From Nicotiana tabacum (taxonomy: Eukaryota; Streptophyta; Magnoliopsida; Solanales; Solanaceae), in contig NC_134084.1 of NCBI RefSeq assembly GCF_000715075.1, forward strand, positions 4,838,501 to 4,902,500: a stretch of 64,000 nucleotides of DNA. Direction: 5' to 3'. The notes beneath the pieces are model-generated. The model was not told the origin of the DNA. It ran no database searches and saw only the letters and a list, made by a program, of their open reading frames with translations. Numbering within the stretch: position 1 is the first letter of the stretch; the number at the start of each line of letters is the position of its first letter. Of the stretch, positions 1-12,129 are shown piece by piece. Both the position numbers and the translations under genes were made by a program.

Positions 1-168
1 ACCAAAGGCTTTTCAAATTAAATCTACCAAAAGATAATGTTTTGAAAAAAAAGGATTTTATTTAAAGAAAAGGGTCGTCACTTGATATTGAATCTTCGTG
101 TGGCAACTCATCTTTTATTAAAGAAAGTGAAATATTTTGAACATAATATTGACTCCAAAATTGATTTA

Positions 169-544
169 GGCCGAGGGCAGCAATAGCTATTTTTAAGTCC
201 GCTATTTAAAATATATTCACAATTTATAATGTATTTAAGTTAATTCACTCAAAGTTCAGGACTAAGTATCCTGAATTTTGAAATTCAAGACTTAGTGTCC
301 TGAATTTTTGAGCTGCTAATTTGAAATTTAAGACTAAGTGTCCTGAATTTCTGAACTACTAATTTAAAATTCAGAACATAAAATTTGAACTTCTAAATAC
401 AATTTTCGAATTTTAGGATCTAATATTCTGGAGTTTGAATTTTGAGGTTTAAACTCTCTAAATTAATTAATCTCTAAATACATTATAATTATCAATATAT
501 TTTAAATAACATACTTAAAAGTGCTTAACTACTGTCATTTCCAC
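169..544. mobile_element. Fold-back MITE with palindromic core
   Basis: The two ends are imperfect inverted repeats about 70-100 bases long: 190-240 is the reverse complement of about 475-535, sharing runs such as TTTTAAG and ATTTAAAATATATT. The element is flanked by a perfect 8-bp direct repeat ATTGATTT (161-168 and 545-552). The core, 255-400, holds degenerate direct copies of a phrase built on the near-palindrome TTCAGGACTAAGTATCCTGAA split by AT-rich spacers. There is no coding capacity. Long terminal inverted repeats suit a Mutator-like MITE and the 8-bp TSD suits hAT; I cannot decide between them. Confidence 0.65.
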
Positions 545-834
545 ATTGATTTGCGCAAAAGCCGATTAAGAAATTGTTGAGTCCTCTGATTCTAACATGG
601 TAATAAAAGCTCGATAGGATAAACACAAACACAAGCGAGTACGCACACAAAATAGACATTAAGGTTATTCCCGCTCGTGGTTCTAGCATGATTGGTCATA
701 CTCCTTTATTTCATATGATTTCATTTATGAAGAATTAATTAAAATAGTCGCCCACTCAATCGCTTAAATTAAAAATATTCAGTGGAGGTATAATATATGT
801 ACATTTTATATATGTATAATTGTATAATTGTACA

Positions 835-3800
835 TATAGGTGTTAAACGGGTGGGCCGGGCCGGGGCGCTTTTTTTGGGACCCGTACGGGTTACGGTCCG
901 GGCCAGTTACGGGTTGATTCTTAACGGGTTTAACCGGTTCGGATTTATCCGGGTAAAAATTGAACCGTACGGGTTACGGGTTGAGGGGGCCGGGCCGGGC
1001 CGGGTTTAGTGTATTTTTTTAATTTTTGTTTTTGTATTTTGTATAACTATTGTAAGTTATATTAATATAAAGAATACAAGTAAGATGGAAAAAAATTGCA
1101 CTTATAAATTTTAAGTGCTACATTTATTTCAAAATTCAAACTTACAAATTGAAAGGTTTACATTTAACAAGTAAATTAACCAAAAAAGAATAAATTCAAA
1201 GATTTTGCATTGCCTTAGTAAGTTGACTAAGTTCTTCATAATCAATATGAACTGAATGACCTTCTTCTGGAGTGTTAAATTCGGATGGGTTACCATGTGT
1301 TAATATATCTCCAAGTTCCTCGTCTTCTGGGCTATCAACATCTTCACGTCCTTGATTTCTTCGTTCCGATCTAATCCAATCTCTGAAACATACTAAAACT
1401 TCCAAAGCATTGATTCCCAATGAGTGACGGGTGTCTCCAAGTTGTTGTCTTGCTTGGCTAAATGCACTCTCTGATGCAACAGTTGAAATTGGCACATTCA
1501 GCACGTCCCGAGCCATAGCAAAAAGAATAGGAAATTGCTTTCCATTCTCATGCCACCATCCCAACGATGAAAATTCCTTTGTGTGAGGCTCTTTTTGCTT
1601 CTGCAAGTAGAATTGAAGTTCATCAATGTTCCTGCTACTGGTTTGAGTGTTAGAAAATGTAGAAAAAATATTAAAACTATCAAGGTCTTCTTCATCATCC
1701 ACAGTAGCAGAAGTGGTACAATGCATAATGGGATTAACATTGCCTACATTAAGAGCAGCATCATCAATTACATTTGCATAATAATTGTATAATTGTTATA
1801 AATATTCATTTAGCTTGTTCATACAAGTATATAAATCTGGGGTTTCAGTTGGTCCAATCTCCATATAAGTATATAAAGCATTCATTAATTGGTGACAATC
1901 AGATATCTTAATAGAAGGATTTTAAAACAGCACCAATTAAGTAACTCGGAGGAATTGGAAAGAAATATTTTTTGAATTTTGCTTGCATGTTTTCAACAAC
2001 ATCCCTATATTTTTCTTTCTTCTTTAATTCAAAGAGTAGAAAAGAAATTTCAGCTATATGTACTAAAGCCATAGTAACAGTAGGGTAATATGCTCCAGAA
2101 AACTCAACAGTAGCTGTATAAAATTTATGTAAAAATTTAACAACATCATTAATGACCTCCCAAGTAGTAGTTGTTAACATACGATTTGGATCAGTACAAT
2201 GCGCATTAGCAACTTCAGTTATTGGAAATCTATATTTGTAGCATCATTTTAAAAATATATATGTATAATTCCATCTAGTAACAATTTCGTCTGACATGAA
2301 TCTGGGTTTAAGGTTATACTGGACACACTTATTCTTAAATTCCTTTATTCTAGATTGTCTATTATTTCCTTGAAAAACACCAACTGCTCTTCTAACATGA
2401 GTAATCTCAGTTGAAAATAAATCAAGGCCACTTTTAACAATTAAATTATAAACATGACATGCACACCTAACATGAAAAATTTCATCAAGAGGTGGTTGCA
2501 AATGCAGTTTTAATATTGAAATTGCGGCATTATTGTTAGAAGCATTATCAAAAGACATACACAATACTTTTTGCTTGAGATTATAAAATTTAACAACTTC
2601 ACAAATAGTACTACTTATAAACATAGCAGTATGACTCTGATCTTCATCATATCTAAAAGCGATAATACGTTTTTGCATACAAGTATTATCATCTATCCAA
2701 TGACATGTAATTGTCAAATAATCATTTTCATTAACAGCATGACCAATATCAGAAGTTAGAGAAACTCTACAAGGAAGGTGACTAAACAAATAACGTATGT
2801 ATGTTTGATATTGTCCATGAAGTCTAAAGATATCAGCTCTATAAGTACTTCTAGGGATACCTTTAAATAAAGGATTGTAAATCCTTTGAATATACATAAT
2901 AAGATATGACGAAGAAGCAAAAGAAAAAGGTAGACAACCCAAAGCAATCATTTTTGCTAACTCCTCACGATCCTTTATTTTATCATATTTCACAAGACCA
3001 CCATTAGTAGGGTTTAGAGTTGATTGATTTCCATCTCCATCAGATCCCCATTCTATAGGATGCTCAATTCTCATATGTCTACTAAGTGTCTCAGTCCCCC
3101 CTAATTGACCCCTAGTCTTATGTTTAAAAATATCATTACAAAGATTACATTTAACTCTATCAGTACCTTCCATTTCCTCAAAAAATTTCCAAACCTTACT
3201 TCTTTTTCTACGATTACTAGTCGGGGCCACAAGTGGTCTACTACTAGCAACACGACCACCACCCCTGCTAGCAGCTCTAACACTACTAGGTGTAAGTGGT
3301 ATCTCATCTTCCATTTCTAATTCATTATCATCTATACCAAAATCTTCCTGCAATTGTTCATAGTCTATATTATTATCAGGTAATATTTCAGGAATATTTG
3401 GAGAGGTATTTAAATTACTACCAGATGCTGAACCTGAAGTACTGCCTCTTTTTTTATTTCCCCGATTAGTAACTTTGTTACAAACTCTTTTTGCAGCATT
3501 AAACATATTGTAAAAATTTAACTACTAGCAACAAAACAAATAAATATGCAAGTAAAATAGTAAATAAGAGAAAGAGTTGGAGGGAGTGCACCGAATTCGG
3601 CAATAAATTGAGCACTTGATGATTCCGCAACTCAAATGTTACCACGAAGAAACGTCAATTCTTCCAATTTTGAAGTTCAATTGTTCAAACTTCGAAAAAT
3701 AAGTACAACGATAAATTAAATTCCAAAAAAATAGCCAAATAGTTGATTGCACTTTAATAGGTGAAGAATGAAGATTGAAGAATGAGAGAATATGAGAATT

Positions 3801-4220
3801 GAGAGATGAGTGAAAAAATGAGGAAGAGGGGGGGGGGTGTATTTATAGATTTTGAAAAGGGGGTTAATTTTTTTTAAAAAAAAAAAAACAAAATTGGGCT
3901 ATTTGTACAATTCACAACGGCCATTTTCTGAAATGGACCGTTTCCAAAGGTCAGATCTGGCCCAAATTTAAAAAAAAATTAATTTTTTTTTTACCGTTAA
4001 ACCGGGCCGGACTGGGCCGGTTAACCGGTTTACGGGTACTGTTCACCTAACGGGTTGGACCGGTCCGGGTAACCGATATTTTAATGGTAAACGGACCAAC
4101 CCGCCTGTCCCCCCTAATCCAGCCCAACCCAACCCCCTTTAACCGGTCCGTGCCGGTTCCGGTTTTAACCGGGCTGAGCCGGTCCGGAACCGGGTTGACC
4201 CGGCCCGTTTAACACCCCTA
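835..4220 (-). mobile_element. hAT-superfamily DNA transposon, complete ends
   Basis: The element is 3386 bp. The left end TATAGGTGTTAAACGG and the reverse complement of the right end, TAGGGGTGTTAAACGG, match at 14 of 16 positions. The flanks are 8-bp duplications ATTGTACA (827-834) and ATTGTATA (4221-4228), differing at one base. Both subterminal regions (about 840-1010 and 3985-4215) are strikingly GC-rich and packed with repeats of CCGGGCCGG, ACGGGTT and AACCGGTT in an otherwise AT-rich setting, as expected for transposase-binding arrays in hAT elements. The single transposase gene is on the minus strand and is broken. With both termini intact, the copy could still be moved by a transposase supplied from elsewhere. 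Confidence 0.92.
1196..3506 (-). pseudogene. hAT transposase (BED zinc finger, RICESLEEPER-like), broken
   Basis: The reading begins at the ATG at 3506. An acidic, Ser-rich N-terminus is followed by a BED zinc finger at about residues 103-149, with CNLC and HMRIEH as the metal ligands. The RNase H-like transposase core follows, including the CHVYNLIVKSGL block, and the C-terminal hAT dimerisation domain lies at 1196-1726 (PISTVASESAFSQARQQLG). The gene is dead in at least two ways. There is an in-frame TGA at about 2244-2246, after which the same frame stays open to about 1908. Further on, homology continues only in another frame, so a frameshift lies between about 1930 and 1730. Length and domain order otherwise match full-length plant hAT transposases, so decay is recent to moderate. 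This is the only coding gene of the element. Confidence 0.9.
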
Positions 4221-4228
4221 ATTGTATA

Positions 4229-4779
4229 TAATCAATGTATGATTTATGTATATGACTAAAAAAGTAAACAATGAGTATTGACGGCTTTTTATGTAAAGAT
4301 CCCTTCATTTATTTGGACCAAATCCAATTTTAGACATGTAAACAAAATTACAAAATTCAATTGCTAATAGACTTGGCCTTTCCCACTTCTCACAGCCCAA
4401 TACAAGCATAAGAGGCATGTGCTCAACAATAAACAGGTTGCATGCAAACATACAAAACCAAACAAAATGAACAAACACCTAGAATAAACTAATAAACCAA
4501 AATAAAATGGATAAATAGTAGATAAAAATATGATAAGAACTAAAATAGGCCAGAATATGCGTGATCTTACTATATGCATATATTTTAATTTCTTTTTTTT
4601 TTTTGGCACTTTGTGTACATAGGTATATATATATATATATTCGAAAGCAATAAATTCAGTTAAACTTACGTACAAAACTCGTGCTAGATTACCTGGTTTG
4701 TTTCCGGGCTACTGTATGTATGCCTGTGTAGAAGTTGAAGTGGGCAAATTATTCTCTTCCATGTTTATTCTTTTACAAC
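4229..4779. other. AT-rich spacer, no gene
   Basis: I see no supportable gene here. The stretch contains a short (TA)n microsatellite at about 4624-4640 and a poly-T run near 4592. Possible reading frames are low-complexity and lack recognisable domains. Confidence 0.6.
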
Positions 4780-6905
4780 TAACAGCTTCTTTGGATGGTT
4801 GTACCCATCGTTTTATAATGTATTATATTGTGTTGTGTTATATTGTATTGTATCATTTTATAAATACAATGTTTGGATAGATTGTATTGTTTGTGGTTGT
4901 TAAATAATATTTTGATGTTTGGTTTGACTACATCATATTGTACTGTAACTGATAAGTTTACTAAAATATCCTCAATTTTTTAAATATAAATTTATCAAGA
5001 ATTACGCATAAAAATAATTTAAGAAAACACTTTTCTACTAATTTATCACCAAATATGTCTTATAAATAGATTAAGCAACTAAATTCATGCATATTCTAAT
5101 AAAATTAGCAATTTTACGTTGGAGTTGGAAGCTGCAGAAGTTCTGGAAAAAAAATGGGATGAAAACAAAGTAGATTATAGGTGTGAGATTCGGAGTTAAA
5201 ATAAAAAAAGGTAAACGGTAAAATAGAATTATGGAGTAATAAGTTATGACATAATTGGAAAGAAAAATAGGAAACAATCCCACCACACGAAATTGATTGT
5301 TTCAAAAAATAGGTCTTTTCATTGTTCTGGGATAATGAATTTAACAATACAATATAATTAATGTCACAATCCAAAATCCAACTAGTCGTGATGGCACCTA
5401 ACCCAACCTGCTAGGTAAGCCAACTAACAACTAACCAATTCCAATGAAATCAATAAAACAATTAAATAGATAAGTTGACTGAATCTTATACATTCCCCAA
5501 GAAATGGTAATACAAATGAGGAGCTTGTAAGAATAGAGTTTACAAAGCTGGTATGAACTAAAATACATCATCTGTTTGAAAAGTATATAAACAGAGTTTT
5601 ATGGATCTAAGGCTATCGTGAACATGAGGCACCTACAACCGAAACACAGGTACATCTTCAAATCCAGCTCCTCTTCGAACACAGCAACATCAACAGTCAA
5701 CATCTGCACGCAAGGTGCAGAAGTGTAGTATGAGTAAAACCGACCCCATATACTCAATAAGTAACAAACTTAACCTTAGATTGAAAGTAATGACGAGCTG
5801 GAACAAAGGTCGGGTCCAACATCCAATAGCCAATAACAATTCATAACATCGCAAAGCAAGTAATAAAAGAAGTAATTCAGAGATAAAATACTCAACTTTT
5901 TTATAGTTTCCCGAAAAATAGTTCCGCTTTTCAAGTATATCAGTAAAAACTCAAATCCTTTATGGAAATCATCGAAAATATAAGTAAGTTTGAAAACTAT
6001 AATTTTTTCCCAAAAATCCTTTCCACAATGAATAAGATGTTTCATTTTCTTTCCAGATAGCAAGTGTAAAATGCCTCTCTATGCCCATATATCAATATGT
6101 GTGAGAAGTCATGACTGACGTGATACCGTACAGCATGAGGAAAATACATTTCTATACCTGTATGTCATGTATGCATGTCAATGCCATGTATCTCAGAGAT
6201 GATTGAGTACTCACACTCTTAGCGTACTCAATCTCACTATCTCACACTTTTCACTCATCATACTCAATTAATCAGTACTGTATATGGCCAATCCAGTCTA
6301 GAGAAGATCCATCCCGGAATATATACATCAACTAACCAACAGTCACTCAGTACTGAGTAGTGCCAAATCTAACTCGTGGGGAAGATCCACCCCTGGCATA
6401 TAAATGCTTCGGACAAGATCCATATCCAGGGAAGGTCCATCCCTCAATATAATCAACCGTGATCACTGAGGGTGTATGTAGACTCCAGAGGGGCTCCTTC
6501 AGCCCAAGCGCTATCATAAATCAGTATAACCGCTGCAGCGTGCAGCCCGATCCCATAATATCACTCACACTCAGGCCCTCAGCCTCACTCAATCATCAAT
6601 CTCTCTTGTCACTCGGGCTCACAATGCCATGAAACTAGCTCAAAATTATGATATGATATGCCAATAAATGGTAAAAGAGACTGAGATATGATATGCATAT
6701 GACTGAGGATATAAAGCAATGAAAGCAGATAACATAACAGAAGAAATGACCTCAGTGGGTCCCAATAGGATAAGTATGTAGCCTAGACATGGTTTTTAAT
6801 GTGGATGACAACTCAATAGCTCAAATACGGAGGAATTTCATGGTTATAGGTAAGATCAGGTAATTACACAGTACCACATAAATAACGGAGTCACAATTCA
6901 CACAT

Positions 6906-6951
6906 TGCACGCCTACACGCCCGTCACCTAGCATGTGCATTACCTCAACAC
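6906..6951 (-). other. LTR stem-loop, family A copy
   Basis: On the minus strand this reads as a short stem (CACATGC pairing with GGCGTGTG) around a TAGGTGACG loop, in a conserved setting GAGGTGATGCACATGC. The same module occurs at 26206-26250 and 29301-29345, and in a different stem sequence at 22895-22932. Confidence 0.6.
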
Positions 6952-7557
6952 CAATCACATAGCACGTAAATTCGGGGTTTCTTACCCTCAACACCAAGTT
7001 TAGAAGTGTTACTTATCTAGAACAAGCCAATTCCAATACCGGCAAGCCAAGCGATGCTCCAAAAATACCATCTCGCGCGTACCGACCTCCGAACGGCTCA
7101 AAACTAGCCAAAAGCAACTCAAATACATCAAATAATGCCAAAGGAAATAAACACATCGATAAATGTTGAATCTTTAATCAAAAGCCCAAAATCATCCAAA
7201 AAAGTCCAACCCGAGCCCGCACCTTGGAACCTGACAAAACTCTCAAAACTCGACAACTCATTCAATTATGAGTCCAACCATACTAGTTTCACTCAAATTC
7301 GACTCCAAATCGATGTTCAAAACTCAAAAATTCATATTATGAAACTTTAGGCTAAAACCTCCAATTTCCTCTTTAAAATTCACAATCCAATTACCAAAAA
7401 CGAAGATAGATTCACGAAATATAATCAAAACCGAGTAGAGAACACTTATCCCAATTCATATGGTGAATATTGCTTTGAGGATCACCTCAATCTGATCTTC
7501 AAAGTTCCAAAAATGTAAAAATAGCTGAAACCCTCGAAATAAAGTACTTTATAATCT

Positions 7558-9900
7558 GCTCAGGCATTTCTCTTAAGCGAACACGAGAAATCCATTGCGT
7601 TCGCGATGAACAAAATCAAACTGCCAACAAAAGACTCTACGCGTTCGTGACATAGCCCTCGCGAACGCGATTCACAATAGCTCCACCTTACGCGATCGCG
7701 TAAGCTACTTCGCAAACGCGAAGGCATTCTCCCCAGTCCCAACTTCTCATCACTGCTATATGCGAATGCCGTCATAAGGGAACGAACGCGAAGCCTGTGA
7801 GCACCTAATTTTTGATCATATTTGAATTTTCATACCTTTTTTTAGTATAAATATTTTAAAGTTTAATTTATATATTTTATACTTTTAGTAGGTTTGTTTG
7901 ATAAAATTAAAAATCACACAAAAAGAGTTGTATTTTTAGAGTTATAGTTTTTATTCTTATAAAAGAAAGAAAAGGTAATACCTCATTTTCACATGCCAAT
8001 TACATAAAAAAGGAAAAAATATTTCTCTTAGTTCTTTTCACTTTGACCCACGTTCTTTGGGCCCAAGACTCACACACAATCATAGCAGGGGATCCACATA
8101 TTTTTCTTTTTTCTTTTTTCTTGATCAAGGATTTCAAAGAGGAGAAAAAAGCAGAAAATATGAACGGGGAAAGGGGCATGAAAGAGGGGATGGAGATTAG
8201 AAAAGTAAATGAGTTAAGAAAAGGAGATGTCTCCACTTGAAAAAAGGAGGAGAACAAGCCCTCACAAATAGGACTAAAAAAAAAGGGGATCCCATCTTTT
8301 CTTTTTGTTTTGATCATTGAAAACATCCATTTTTCTACCATAAAAAGCACCTCTAAAAACTTCATAAGAGGAGATAGCTTAACACGACGGAACAAGTTCT
8401 TCTTCACAGATATCATCTCTTTTCCACCTCAAAACGGCCCCCCTAAATCCAGCCAAAAATCAGCTGCAAAATGCCTAAAAATTAGCCATCTTCCCCACCA
8501 TCTCAAACACCTTTAGGCACCTTGAAGCCTCCTCAAAATACCAACATAAATCAGCCCCAAAAGTTTCAGCGAAATAATCCCCAATCAACATCACAAATCG
8601 CTCATCTTTTTGTTGTGTTTCTCTACTACTGAGTTTCGAGGTTCCGATGCAGTCTCGTGTCGCAGGTCCTGTTCGAGTTCTTTTTCCGGGTTGTAGCTTC
8701 GGGTTTTCATATATCTTTGATGATGTTGGAGCTTCATGTTTGGATCTATTGAAGAGGCTTATTCGCTGAATGTAAAGGTTCATACTTACCACTTTTATTG
8801 AAGTTCCTTGGTCGTTCTATTAATTTATTTATCATTCATGGATGTTTGTCCATTACTTTTCTTCTGTTAATGTCATGAGTATAGGATCTCTTTGTGAATT
8901 AATTCTGTTAAGAATATTGGGGAAGGGAATAGCTGACTGAATAATGGGCCATGTGTTTGCTTGACAGAAAGTAAAAGATTGTGGGTTTAGGCTAATTGTA
9001 ACATTAGTGGGCCATAGGAATTTTAAATAATTTTTATCCTAGTATATTCTATTAGTATTTAATATTATATCTTTAGTTAATTATTTGCTTATAGTTTAGC
9101 CTATCTCTCACGTTAGTTCTTAAACGGGGTTACGAGAAACAGGCTTTGGCCAAATGAACTTATTTTGGTTGGCCTATTGTCCATAATAAAGCAATATAAA
9201 ATATAGATATTTTTCCAAGAGTAATAACGTGCTAATAATCTTTTGTCACAACTGCGGATTCACTTGCGTAAGGTGATTATTACAAAATTAGTAAATTTTG
9301 TTTAGATCATGCATTCGCTAGCGTGCTACGGTTAGGTCAATTCAATATTATTCAAATCGTTTCTTTATTTTTTTTAATAAATAAAAGCAGACATATGAAA
9401 AGCATGAAAACCAATAAATCACAGTTTATCCAAAATTAATTTAAGCCAAATATAGTCAATAAAGTGACCGTGCTAGAACCCCGGGACTCGGGGAATGCCT
9501 TACACCTTCTCCCCGGTCAACAGAATTTCTTACCCGAACTTTATTTTCGGAGACCGATAAAAAATAGAGTCAAATCTTCCTTTGACTAGGGATTCAAATA
9601 AAAGGTAACTTGGAACACCTAAAAATCAATTCCAAGTGGCGACTATGTAAATAAAATAATTCCTACTCAAGTTTGTCACTTTAATTGGAAAAACTTTTTA
9701 ACCTACAATCCATAACGTTCATTATCCTTTGGAGGAGTAAAAAGGGGTGTGACAATGCCCAAACCTCACAAAGGCTCGCGAACTCGATGCCACTGGCACG
9801 AACGCAACGAAGGAAAAGGCCAAATCCTCTGATATACTACGTGATTGCGTGCCAATCTTCGCGATCGCGAAGACGGTTTGAAACACGCGCAAACAACAGC
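7558..9900 (-). promoter_or_regulatory. CpG-rich palindromic word block (U3) of solo LTR A, interrupted
   Basis: At 7560-7795 and 9755-9900, on either side of the inserted Tat-like LTR, words such as GCGAACGCG, TTCGCGA, CGCGATCGCG and TCGCGAACGCG alternate with 10-30 base AT-richer spacers. On the minus strand the block ends immediately before a GCCTGAGCAG motif and a TATA-like box (7547-7553). The position matches similar blocks in the other LTR families in this window. Confidence 0.6.
7796..9754 (+). mobile_element. Solo LTR, Tat/Ogre-like
   Basis: It begins TGTGAGCACCTAATTTTTG and ends GGGGTGTGACA, with flanks AAGCC (7791-7795) and ATGCC (9755-9759), a 5-bp TSD differing at one base. It lies inside the CpG-word block of the family-A solo LTR. 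The 3' part (about 9470-9640) carries a phrase containing GCCTTACACCTTCTCCCCGG, related to the GCCTAACACCTTCCCCTCGGG phrase of the Ogre-like LTR at 33398-38135 (minus strand), which sets the plus orientation. No internal coding sequence is present. Open frames inside it are short and unrelated to known proteins. Confidence 0.8.
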
Positions 9901-10754
9901 TACCAGTAATGAAAACATAGAGAAAAATGATCCGAAATCAATTCGAAACATGCTCGAGCCCCTCAGGATCCCGTTCAAGTATACCAACAAGTCCCATCAC
10001 ATAACACGGACCTACTCGCGGCCCCAAATCACATATGGCAACAACAAAATAATGAATCGCGCCTCAAATCGAACTTGATGAACTTTAAACTTTTCAACAT
10101 CCATAACTCGTGCCGAAACATAGCTAACCAACCCGGAATGAACCCAAATTTTGCACACAAGTCCCAAATGACATAACAAATTTATTTCAATTCCCGGAAC
10201 AACAATCCGAATCCGATATCAAAAAGTTCACTACCGATCAAACTTCCAAAAATTTAACTTTTCGTCATTTCAAGCCAAATTCAACTACAGACCTCTAAAT
10301 CACAATCCGGATACGTTCCTAAGTCCAAAATCATCCAAAGGAGCTAACGGAACCATAAAAAATCCAATCTGAGGTCAAATACTAAAAAGTCAAACTTGGT
10401 CAGCTCTTCTAATTTAAAGCTTCCTAGTTGAGAATCATTCTTCTAAATCAATTCCGAATAACCTCAAACCAAAACCGACGATTCACATAAGTCATAATAC
10501 ATCATACGAAGCTACTCATGTGCTCAAACCACTGAGCGAAGTGAAAATGCTCAAAACGATCGGTCGGGTCGTTACAATTAATTTTAACAAAACAATCAAA
10601 CCAAATATTATTTTGGGATAACAATACAATACGATAAAATGAGTAACAACCATCCAAACAAGCTGTAAATGGAACAACAAAAGGTGGTGTTTTTTTTAAA
10701 TAATAAATCTCAAAAGGAAATGAGATCCTTAAACTGGTAATTATCAACAATAAT

Positions 10755-10815
10755 GCACTCAGTATATCCTCACATTGGGAGGATAGTATATAGGCAGACC
10801 TTATACTTATCTTGC
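10755..10815 (-). mobile_element. TS SINE fragment
   Basis: A short stretch with a GGGAGGATAGTATATAGGCAGACCTTA phrase (10772-10798) resembles the middle of the TS SINE as read on the minus strand at 14849-14978. No tail or TSD is visible. Confidence 0.4.
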
Positions 10816-10824
10816 GGACAAGGG

Positions 10825-11017
10825 CAGGGGCGAATGTAGCATTGTACCTGTGAGTTTAATTGAACCTGTAACTTTCGAGGCAACATAAATATTTGCGTGT
10901 TCACTAAAATTGCAATAAATAATAGATATGAACCCATAACTTTTAAAATATGGTAAGTTCAATGTTAGGAACCTAAAATATTGAACCCATATAGTTTAAA
11001 TTCTGGATTCGCCTCTG
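10825..11017. mobile_element. hAT-like MITE, perfect TSD
   Basis: A 193-bp element starts CAGGGGCGAATGTAGC and ends GGATTCGCCTCTG, so its ends form the inverted pair CAGGGGCGAAT / CAGAGGCGAAT. It is flanked by perfect 8-bp duplications GACAAGGG (10817-10824 and 11018-11025). The interior is AT-rich with a GAACCCATA phrase. It is non-coding. Confidence 0.88.
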
Positions 11018-11025
11018 GACAAGGG

Positions 11026-11205
11026 CAAATGTAGTATTTTACTAACTGGTTCAATCGAACCATAATTTTAAAAGCATAATATAAATTCATGTGTAAAAAT
11101 TCACGAAAATTATAAAAATAGTAGATATGAACTTATAACTTAAAATTATAACGGGTTCAATGTTAAAAAACTTAAAAATTGAATTCATAAAATTTAAATC
11201 CTCAA
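11026..11205. mobile_element. Second, adjacent copy of the same MITE, right end missing
   Basis: Directly after the TSD of the 10825-11017 MITE the sequence repeats that element's internal order (a CAAATGTAG start, a GTTCAATCGAACC phrase, AT-rich body, GGGTTCAATGTTA near the end). It lacks a recognisable right terminus and is more diverged. Confidence 0.6.
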
Positions 11206-11666
11206 TTTTCATATCACTTTCCATTTTTCACACATCAAATATGATAAACGTTGTCATATGATAACAAGCTAGTTTGATGCTTTTCAAATCTGTCATTACA
11301 GAAATTCAGATGGGGATGTAGCAAAAATGGCTGATCATAAGCTTATATGGACAGCAATAAAGGGGGATTTCTATTGCCATCTGGTAATTCAATTCATTAC
11401 ATTTAATGGGAAAATAAAAGCTGCCCATCTCGTTTTTGGCCCATAACAAGGACTTGTCAAATAACCAATTTATAGTGATTCAAACAATTCGAATTTAGTG
11501 GTGCTAGTTGGTGATATAGTTGTATAAATTTATAGCCATGTTTTTACATAGTAGAGAAAACACCAAAGGTGTTTAAACAAATAAGTAACATATTTCGACA
11601 TTATTGCATCACTATCAGCCTAGTTACCACAATTGCATGTGCATGTTGGCATATTTATGTAATACC

Positions 11667-11852
11667 TAGGGGCAGAATTAGCACCTCGCTACAGGTTCGG
11701 ATAAACCCTGTAACTTTTGTTCAAATGGCATATTTGTGTTTAAATGTTCATTAAATATGTATAAATATTAAATTTATAACTCAATTATTAATACTTAAAA
11801 TCATCTTTCTAAAATTCAGAACCAATAAATGAAAATTTCGGCTCCTTCTCTG
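11667..11852. mobile_element. hAT-like MITE, diverged
   Basis: It starts TAGGGGCAGAATTAGCAC and ends TTTCGGCTCCTTCTCTG, an imperfect version of the CAGGGGCGRA / YCGCCTCTG inverted ends seen at 10825-11017. The flanks GTAATACC (11659-11666) and GTGATACT (11853-11860) agree at 6 of 8 bases. Confidence 0.6.
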
Positions 11853-11952
11853 GTGATACTCTTTTACCTTAGTAACATTCCCTTATAGGAATGACATGAC
11901 ATATTTAAAGCCAATATATAAACATGTAAGCCCTCACATCTAGGGTTTTGAC

Positions 11953-12129
11953 CATGGGCGAAGCTATACTATAGAATTGACCGCACTTCGTCAGAAAATT
12001 ACACTGTGTATATAGGTAAAATATTAGGTTTTACAGGTATATTACATATATTGAACATACTTTGTCAGAGATTTTTTTTATTTCTTTTAGGTTGGAACAC
12101 CCTAAGAAAAATTCCTGGCTTTGCCGCTG
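11953..12129. mobile_element. hAT-like MITE, perfect TSD
   Basis: A 177-bp element starts CATGGGCGAAGC and ends GGCTTTGCCGCTG. Both flanks carry the perfect 8-bp duplication GTTTTGAC (11945-11952 and 12130-12137). It shares the internal ACACTGTGTATATAGGTAAAATATTAGG phrase (12001-12028), inverted, with the MITE in intron 4 of the transporter gene. It is non-coding and sits about 520 bp downstream of the transporter stop codon. Confidence 0.85.

Larger units (their letters stand above)
5362..10576 (-). mobile_element. Solo LTR, family A (Ty3/gypsy-type), nested
   Basis: This is flanked by a perfect 5-bp duplication ATTAA (5357-5361 and 10577-10581). Read on the minus strand it runs from TGTAACGACCCGACCGATCG to a terminus ending TTGTGACA, and it matches the family-A LTR at 24576-27779 along its length. 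After subtracting the nested LTR at 7796-9754 it is about 3.25 kb, the same size as the other A copy, and no gag or pol sequence is present, so it is a solo LTR left by recombination. A TATA-like TATAAAG lies at 7547-7553 (minus). The CpG-rich word block sits just upstream of it. Confidence 0.88.
4783..10665. mobile_element. MITE split by nested solo LTRs
   Basis: The left arm starts CAGCTTCTTTGGATGGTTGT and the reverse complement of the right arm starts CAGCTTGTTTGGATGGTTGT, a 20-bp terminal inverted repeat with one mismatch. Both sides are flanked by TAA (4780-4782 and 10666-10668), a PIF/Harbinger-like 3-bp target. Subterminal sequence rich in TTGTATTGTATTG and AATGTTTGG occurs in both arms. 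Without the LTR insertion at 5362-10576 the element would be about 660 bp and non-coding. The superfamily assignment rests only on the 3-bp TSD and is tentative. Confidence 0.7.

Noticed and set aside
6200..6700. Series of GGGAAGATCCATCCC-like phrases as an independent minisatellite
   Set aside because: They are part of LTR A and recur in reverse at 26700-26900; the arrangement belongs to the LTR family.
8000..8516. Open frames on both strands at 8000-8516
   Set aside because: They lie within the Tat-like solo LTR, are low in complexity, overlap on opposite strands and contain no domain.
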